64,000 nt of DNA, from positions 9,610,001 to 9,674,000 of the forward strand of contig OW203991.1 of NCBI GenBank assembly GCA_934047225.1, in the 5' to 3' direction. The DNA comes from Ypsolopha sequella. Taxonomy: Eukaryota > Arthropoda > Insecta > Lepidoptera > Ypsolophidae. Shown here piece after piece: positions 58,206-64,000 of the stretch. Within the stretch, counting starts at the first letter, position 1. Every line of letters starts with the position of its first letter. Under the pieces are notes generated by a model. The model did no database searches and had not been told where the DNA came from. It saw only the letters and a list, made by a program, of their open reading frames with translations. Made by a program: the position numbers and the translations under genes.

Positions 58206-59654
58206 TTCCAAGATTTCGCTACTCTGGTTACCTCTACCTTACTTTTTAGATGTTTATTGTTAAACTATACATATATGTCATGATCATAAGTAAGAAGATT
58301 CTATCTAGTAGTTAATTTGTTTTTAGCCAGGACTTTGTACTTTTGATGTCTATTGTTTAGCTACGAGTATACTCAGTTCTGTTTTCAATGTTAAGTAAGT
58401 AGAAAAGACTGGAAAAACAATGACGAGATTTGCTAAGAGCGGTTTCGCAGCTGAATTGTGAATAACCTTTTTCTAATTAACCTAAACGAAATTTTTTAAA
58501 CTCAAAATTTTCAAGTTCTTATTTACGAAACCAATGGAAACTTTGCGATGGCAACATACAAAACAATAAGAAAGTAAGGTGTTGTTGAATAACTTTTGAG
58601 TGAATTTTGAATTTAAGTGCTCTGTTTTGATTAATTAGAAATAGCCGGTTTTATCACAATCCGGCTGAGAACCGCTCTTAAATAAATAAACCTCAGTTTT
58701 GAAAGCAAATGTTTTTTTTTGCAGCTTCCCTCCAATCACATCCCGCTCCAAAAAAACTACTGGACTTAATCGCAACTTGTCATGAATAAAAAAAAGCCTA
58801 TGATTATTTCATCACGAAAGTAGGTTTTTACTGCGTTCCTTGGAAAGTTCATAATCAAGGAGAGTTTTCAAATAACACGTAGCCTTTTTTCAAAGTATCC
58901 ATTAATACATTAATTTCGCACGGTTTTACTCGTGTGGAAAGTGGTTTTTGCTAAAGCATTCCTAGTATAAAAGTAGTTAATTCTGCTTCACGAAAACAAC
59001 AGTGAAAAGATATTAAAACCGGTCCAGTAGTTCCTGAGTACCTATAATAACAAATTAATTTTACCTTCATCAAGTAGAAACTCAATACTGAAGTTATATC
59101 GACCAAGAACTTATTGCGCAGAAATCCTCATCATAAGATAAATAAACAAAAGCTTCCTGGGAACGGAAAAAGCTCAGAACAGAAACCGTGAATTGTATCG
59201 TTAAATTTTTATTGCTTCTCTTACGGTCTATTACAAAAGAGCATTGTGAGAGTACTGAGTAGCTGGAAAACCGATACTTTTGCGTCCGGCGCGAATGAGC
59301 TTTTTAAGGGTTTCATACTTTAATTTTGCATACAAGATGAGAGCTTGTGACGCAGAGGCATTATATATACTGCTTTCTAAAAAAGTAGAGGTTTTAATCT
59401 TTCGCCGTGCCCTAAGAGATGAATTATTCAGTGACACATGCAATTAATTCATTAGTAATCGTTTCAAATCCAACGTTATAATCGGAATCTCGATTTGAGC
59501 ACACACGGAGAATTGAATTAAATGAATTGATTTGAACTCGATTCAACATCTGTGTGTTATCTTTAAATCATTTGTGGATTCTGACGGTCATTAAGGGAGA
59601 GATAATGATCCTACACTTATGGTAGTGAATGTTGAGTATGGCAAGATAAGCAAC
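58206..59654. other. No feature recognised
   Basis: AT-rich; the 70-codon minus frame at 59231-59443 is not recognisable. Confidence 0.45.
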
Positions 59655-60065
59655 GAAGTAGAGTGAAAGCAGTAGAAATGCGTTCCTTACAGAATATGTA
59701 TGGTTTAATATTGAATGATAGAGAGGAAAATAAATAGTATAAGGTAACGCTGCGGCCTGAAAGAAGTTGCAGTGACTAGAATCGAAAAAGGGGGTGGTTT
59801 GATCATAAAGAGAGAATTAATGATAAAGAGTGGATAGAGAAATAATAGTAATTGGTGCCCAAATGGAAGATAACGCTTGACCGGGCTACCCTATAGATAG
59901 AAGGACGTACGCCAACCAAATTGGTGATGACATACTGGAGAAGGGCCAAGTCAGAAGCACCCGAAATATGGATGGATGGAAAAGGCATCTAGGTGTATCA
60001 GGATCGTGGCAAATGAAAATCTGTGGTCTCCGCCTACCCCTCTGAAAAACCAGCCAGCCAGTAGA
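59655..60065 (+). pseudogene. LINE ORF2 C-terminal part (STRNRRACM type), copy 2
   Basis: Across frames: 'VKAVEMRSLQNMYGLILND' (about 59668-59722), 'RRTYANQIGDDILEKGQVRS' then 'TRN' (about 59900-59967), and 'KSVVSAYPSE' (about 60017-60050). These are the ordered landmarks of the same LINE ORF2 end as at 47.7 kb, but a longer piece. Stops and frameshifts throughout mark it as dead. Confidence 0.8.
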
Positions 60066-60149
60066 GGTAAAAAGCGAGTTTGAATAAATTTTCAATTGAG
60101 TACTTATTGGTTAAGAGGCCAGCGGAGCAATCCTAGTTCATTTAAATAA

Positions 60150-60660
60150 AATACCAAAACCATTTGTAAATTATAGATATTCTTAACGTTGAGTGTATTT
60201 ATTCGAATTGCATTACAGAATATCTATATTCCCAAATAAATGTTAAGTACATATAAATATAACATGTATGTAATATTTGTAATATCTATTGATTTTTATT
60301 TTATTTTGTTTTTATATTTAACTTCAACTGTCTTGTTTCTTAGAACTTTTACTGCTTGTTTTACATTTGTTTATCTATGTGTGGAAACTTTGCTGGTTTG
60401 TGTTATTTCGTTGTGTATTGTTTTTTGTAATGTTAAACTGTATGTTTCCCAAATATAAATATAAATATAAATAAATAAATAAGAGTACTGATTTAAACAA
60501 AAAACATGAGAAAAATAAGCTTTCTATGGAAATTTTAAACTGCTCATTTTGTAGTTTTTAAATCAGTGTCCTTTCAAAACATATATTTGGAAACCTGTAT
60601 ATTCTGTAATGCAATCGAAATAAATACACTCTGGCTTAAAAATATCTATGATTTACAATA
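60150..60660. mobile_element. Family J element: ~78-bp terminal inverted repeats, disrupted by an insertion
   Basis: The left arm 60163-60240 ('ttgtaaattatagatattct', 'gtgtatttattcgaattgca', 'ttacagaatatctatattcc') is the reverse complement of the right arm 60583-60659. An inner pair 'tactgatttaaa' (60486-60497) and 'tttaaatcagt' (about 60557-60567) also mirrors. About 240 bp (60241-60480) with an 'aaatataaatataaataaat' end separate them and look inserted. Partial copies occur at 22795-22935 and 29246-29302. Confidence 0.8.
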
Positions 60661-60741
60661 AAAAAAATGTTAATAGGATGTGCCGCAAATTGGTCATAAA
60701 AGGACAAAAAACCACGCATCTTTCTTCACAAACAAACTCTT

Positions 60742-60798
60742 ACTCACACTCACACTCACACTCACACTCACACTCACACTCACACTCACACTCACACT
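60742..60798. repeat. (ACTCAC)n microsatellite
   Basis: About 9.5 uninterrupted units of a 6-bp repeat. Confidence 0.97.
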
Positions 60799-61394
60799 AA
60801 CACTACTACACTACACGTCCATACTCTCATATACACAACCAACACTTTAAATAAGCTCTTTTATCTTTATTGAATGCATATTATTAAATGTATATATAGT
60901 TGTAAACATTATATTTTACAACATATTTTATAAAACAAAGCAAATATCACCTATCGAAGTCTGTATTTCTACGAGGGGATATGACACTGTGACCCTAAGA
61001 TTTAGGATTACCTAAACTAGGGAACAGAATAACTCCCTGGGTACTTAAGATAATTACCAAATACATAGAATAAAATATGTAATTCTTGTACCTAATTTTA
61101 AACATATTTTTGTAACGCAATAAAGAATTATTATAATTATATATTATCTAGCGTAACGTTTCTCCACACGTGACACAAACCTTACGGAAAGTTACTATGA
61201 ACGCGGCGCGGCACGGATCACCAGGAAGTTTCCTTGGACTCGAAAATTACCAAACTCGAAATTACATCAGATAACGAAATTAATTTTAAATAAGTTATTA
61301 GACGTTCTTCAGGCCTTTTTGGAGATCCTCTACAACAAAATACAGTTTTTTTCTGTTAGTATAGTGTTATTAAAACAATTAAAAAAAATTATTA
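60799..61394. other. No gene; possible LINE 3' end near 61080-61130
   Basis: 'tttgtaacgcaataaagaat' + 'tattataatta' looks like a LINE tail, but the body upstream is not recognised. Confidence 0.4.
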
Positions 61395-61438
61395 CTCGAT
61401 ATATTTCGGCCCTCGGTATGGGGCCGTCATCAGTCGAA
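61395..61438 (-). ncRNA. Hammerhead-like hairpin motif, copy 3 (most canonical)
   Basis: On the minus strand: 'attcga', core 'ctgatga', stem II 'ggccc' / 'gggcc', 'gaaa', 'tata', 'tcgag'. The core matches CTGANGA exactly. The outer strands TCGA and TCGA pair. It has the same single extra C before stem II as copies 1 and 2. Confidence 0.55.
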
Positions 61439-61504
61439 TGTAAAAAAAATTTTGACATATAATTTAGGTATCATAATAAAAAAATATAAAAAGTAAAAGT
61501 GACA

Positions 61505-61650
61505 CCCAAATTTATTTACATGTAAACCTTACACGCTCCTCCTCGCTCCGCTCGTCATCACATCTTTGTTTGATTTTTGGTGAAAGGTTTTTGATTTCAT
61601 ACTTTAGGATCTGCCCAATTCCACGATTTGCCCACGACATCAATAAACGG
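61505..61650 (-). repeat. Dispersed repeat D, copy 5
   Basis: On the minus strand: 'gacgagcggagcgaggagga', 'gcgtgtaaggtttacatgta'. The upstream half ('cctttcaccaaaaat') is also present. The purine block is short here, as in copies 1-3. Confidence 0.75.
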
Positions 61651-61734
61651 ATAAAGTCATAAAAAAATCTGTGCATGCTTCACCGTTCATCAAGTAATAT
61701 GATTAAAAATTTGCAAATAATATGCTAATAAATT

Positions 61735-61795
61735 TCGAAAAACTCATTGGTGAACGTCCGACCGGGAATCAAACCTAAGTCTTAAGATAACAACT
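61735..61795 (-). mobile_element. Possible SINE fragment with a B-box-like T-arm
   Basis: On the minus strand 'aggtttgattcccggtcgga' resembles a tRNA T-arm (GGTTTGATTCC). No other tRNA part is convincing. Confidence 0.4.
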
Positions 61796-62414
61796 TAAAT
61801 TTTGAATTTTCGCGTCATCGATCGCATCGCATCGCTCAGCATCGACATACTCTTGTCAGGCATTTGTTTTTACAGCAATGAATGAACGAAAGGTCGATAC
61901 GCTATCAAGAAATTCTTAATCCGCTTCCTTTCCACTGTAGCGTATTTTTAATGACCTAATTTTGCTTTTGGTTGAATACTTTTGGGATGATGTTTACAGA
62001 GTTTTGCTGGAGAAAATGGTTGTTTTCACTCGTAATTATCTGTGTTCTCACTCCATTAACATTTCTCTTCGCGAAATGAAATTTTCAATTTAAAAACCGG
62101 TAAAGGGTGAGTCTGGCTCATGAATGGAGGGTACTGTATAATATTTTTGGTATAAAAACATGCTGTATCCCTAAAAGTTTGAAAAGCGATAAATTTTTCG
62201 GATACTTACTAATGTTTTATATTTGTTGTGTTTTTACACACCCGCTTTTTACTGACTATTATTACGTCCCAAACGTGATGTACAGTGAGCTTACATATTA
62301 TCTAAGTATTTTTTCAACTTACATGCCTAATCTTCAGATAGATGATAATTAAGAAAGGGAAGCAACGGAAAGTTTCATATTAAGGACGCCATTTAGACTA
62401 GGAGCGTACAGTCG
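61796..62414. other. No feature recognised
   Basis: No supported gene; the 81-codon frame at 62107-62352 has no recognisable domain. A short 'atcgcatcgcatcgc' run lies near 61821-61836. Confidence 0.45.
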
Positions 62415-62935
62415 GTAACCCTATGTATCGAGTAACAAGATGGGATCAATTTATAGTTGTGTAGAAAAAAAAAACATCAAAATAAACAGGGTTAGCTGGG
62501 TGCAACCTGAAGCATTTTGTTTTTGCTGACTGTACAAAATGCGCATGCTCCAGGTTGCGCGCAGCCAACCTTGTTAATTTTGATATAGCTTTTGTTTCTA
62601 TACAACTAGGAACTGGTCACATCTCTCTAGAAACTATGCTGAATCGATTTTTTCAAATAAATCCATCTTCAATAAAATCAGGCTGATTCACGTTAGTACT
62701 CGTACCAACATAGGACGTGCAAACCTTATTTTTGCAAGTACTTTTTTTTACGTTACGCCCTACTTGTTACATACACGTGATTTTTTTCAATCAGAAAAAT
62801 GTTTTTTTTTGCTGACTACATAATGCTCCAGGTTGTGCGCAGCCAACCCTGTTTATTTTGATGTAGTTTTTTTCTACACTTCACTGGATTGTGGTCACAT
62901 CTTGTTACTCGATACATATGGTTTCGGTGCGTCCG
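62415..62935. mobile_element. Foldback element with terminal inverted repeats and a third internal arm
   Basis: The left arm (62415-62530) has 'tatgtatcgagtaacaagat', 'catcaaaataaacagggtta' and 'gctgggtgcaacctg'. The right arm (62812-62935) is its reverse complement ('ccaggttgtgcgcagccaac', 'cctgtttattttgatgtag', 'atcttgttactcgatacata'). A third copy in the right-arm orientation lies at 62540-62650, so the left arm has two possible partners. Confidence 0.85.
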
Positions 62936-64000
62936 TACTCTAATTAGTTCGAGTTTGAAACTGAAAGGTTCTCCGCGTATTCGCGTTCTCTAACAAATAG
63001 TGCAGAAAAAGCAATTTAAAAATACAAAATGTCATGCTAAATGATAATTCTTGCAATAAACATCATGCTAGTATTTTATTTTGACATGTCTGCAATTGTG
63101 TAAAATATTGCAGGGAATTGGAAGAGCTTTATTTTCCCCCATATTGTAAAAATATGAATGCTCTCTTCGTATTCGATCGCCACAATTGATTCATTGTATC
63201 CTACGAAGCTCGAGTACAAATAGAATTGTCTATTTTATTTGAAATAAAAAAAAAAGCAAGCCTGGACGCAAACAGCGTTGCGATGGGAAAAATAAACAGA
63301 AATTCTCCGACAACAATAACAACGCCACTGTTCTCTTTCCAAAGAGAAACGTTTATAAGAAAAAAGGGTTATTATAAAAGAAAAAAAGTACAGAAAAATA
63401 TTTCATGTCTTAATTTTGTTTTTCAAAGAACATGCAAAATAAAACAGAATAATCTATTTCTAAAGAAATTGTAATTGCAATGTTTTTTTAATGGCTATTA
63501 TATTTTCCTTTGGATTATGTTTCAAGAATAACAAAGCAGTCTTCATTTCAAATATTTTTATAAGACGTGTAAAAAGAGTAACATTGAGTAAAATAAACTC
63601 TTGTGGTATCTATGTACAGATCTTAAATACCTTGTCAATAATAGACCGCATTTGACTACAATTAAAATATAAATATGTACATTTAGGGGCAGATAACCGC
63701 CAACACATTGAGTCGACCTATGTCGGTACAAATATCGACATAAACTATATTGAAATAACGTTCATATCAGCGCGCAATGTATTATGACGTCGCTGGGTCT
63801 CCGGATAGCGCAAAATAGGAGAAATAGACGCGATGGACGAAAAAAAAAATCGATAAATCATTTTTTTAAACAATATTTTCCTTGTATTTTAGTGCAAGAA
63901 TTATAGGTACAAGTATTATACAAGTGATTTCAAAGAAATAACTTAATTTCAGTCTAAAAATAGCTTCACTTTGACCACAATTTTATGCTGTTTCTGATAC
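62936..64000. other. No feature recognised
   Basis: AT-rich; the 82-codon Lys-rich frame at 63226-63474 looks like chance. No repeat family match noticed. Confidence 0.45.

Overview
The window looks like non-coding, repeat-rich nuclear DNA from an insect, most probably a moth or butterfly. It is AT-rich, has no operon-like gene packing, and is full of interspersed repeats. Several of these I recognise as typical of Lepidoptera: the 'agggttccgtaccc' repeat, LINE 3' ends reading 'ctggaagaaat...gcaataaag', tRNA-type SINE pieces, and CR1-like and RTE-like LINE remnants. The species assignment is an inference from repeat content only. || Host genes: the one segment I can support as host coding sequence is a single minus-strand exon (17075-16861). 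It encodes a start codon and a signal peptide and ends at a GTAAGT splice donor. The rest of that gene is not identifiable here, so 1-16860 would be its first coding intron or beyond. || Main mobile element: at about 24470-29005 lies a near-complete CR1-like non-LTR retrotransposon on the + strand. ORF1 carries a PHD-type zinc finger, a coiled coil and an ORF1p-like C-terminal domain. ORF2 carries an apurinic-type endonuclease and a reverse transcriptase with intact catalytic motifs. Both frames are open, but ORF2 has no AUG ahead of its endonuclease domain. || Layout: 0.54-1.26 kb, AT-rich satellite with higher-order structure; 1.3-9.3 kb, dispersed repeats and LINE tails; 12-20 kb, foldback MITEs, a LINE ORF2 relic and the signal-peptide exon; 23.1-29 kb, a degenerate motif-repeat region followed by the full-length LINE; 30-41 kb, LINE tails in both orientations, a 120-bp-arm inverted repeat at 33.9-34.2 kb and a 490-bp foldback at 39.6-40.1 kb; 41.7-42.7 kb, a 40-bp minisatellite; 51.9-52.9 kb, a 23-bp minisatellite expanded inside a dispersed repeat; 53-64 kb, more LINE, SINE and foldback copies. 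|| The most interesting pattern is a set of six short hairpin motifs (5.7, 33.5, 38.8, 53.8, 55.4 and 61.4 kb). They keep GAAA after stem II and, in the best copies, CTGANGA, with flanking strands that covary. They resemble the hammerhead ribozymes known from Penelope-like and other retroelements. Most other open frames are chance or repeat-driven and are not annotated as genes.
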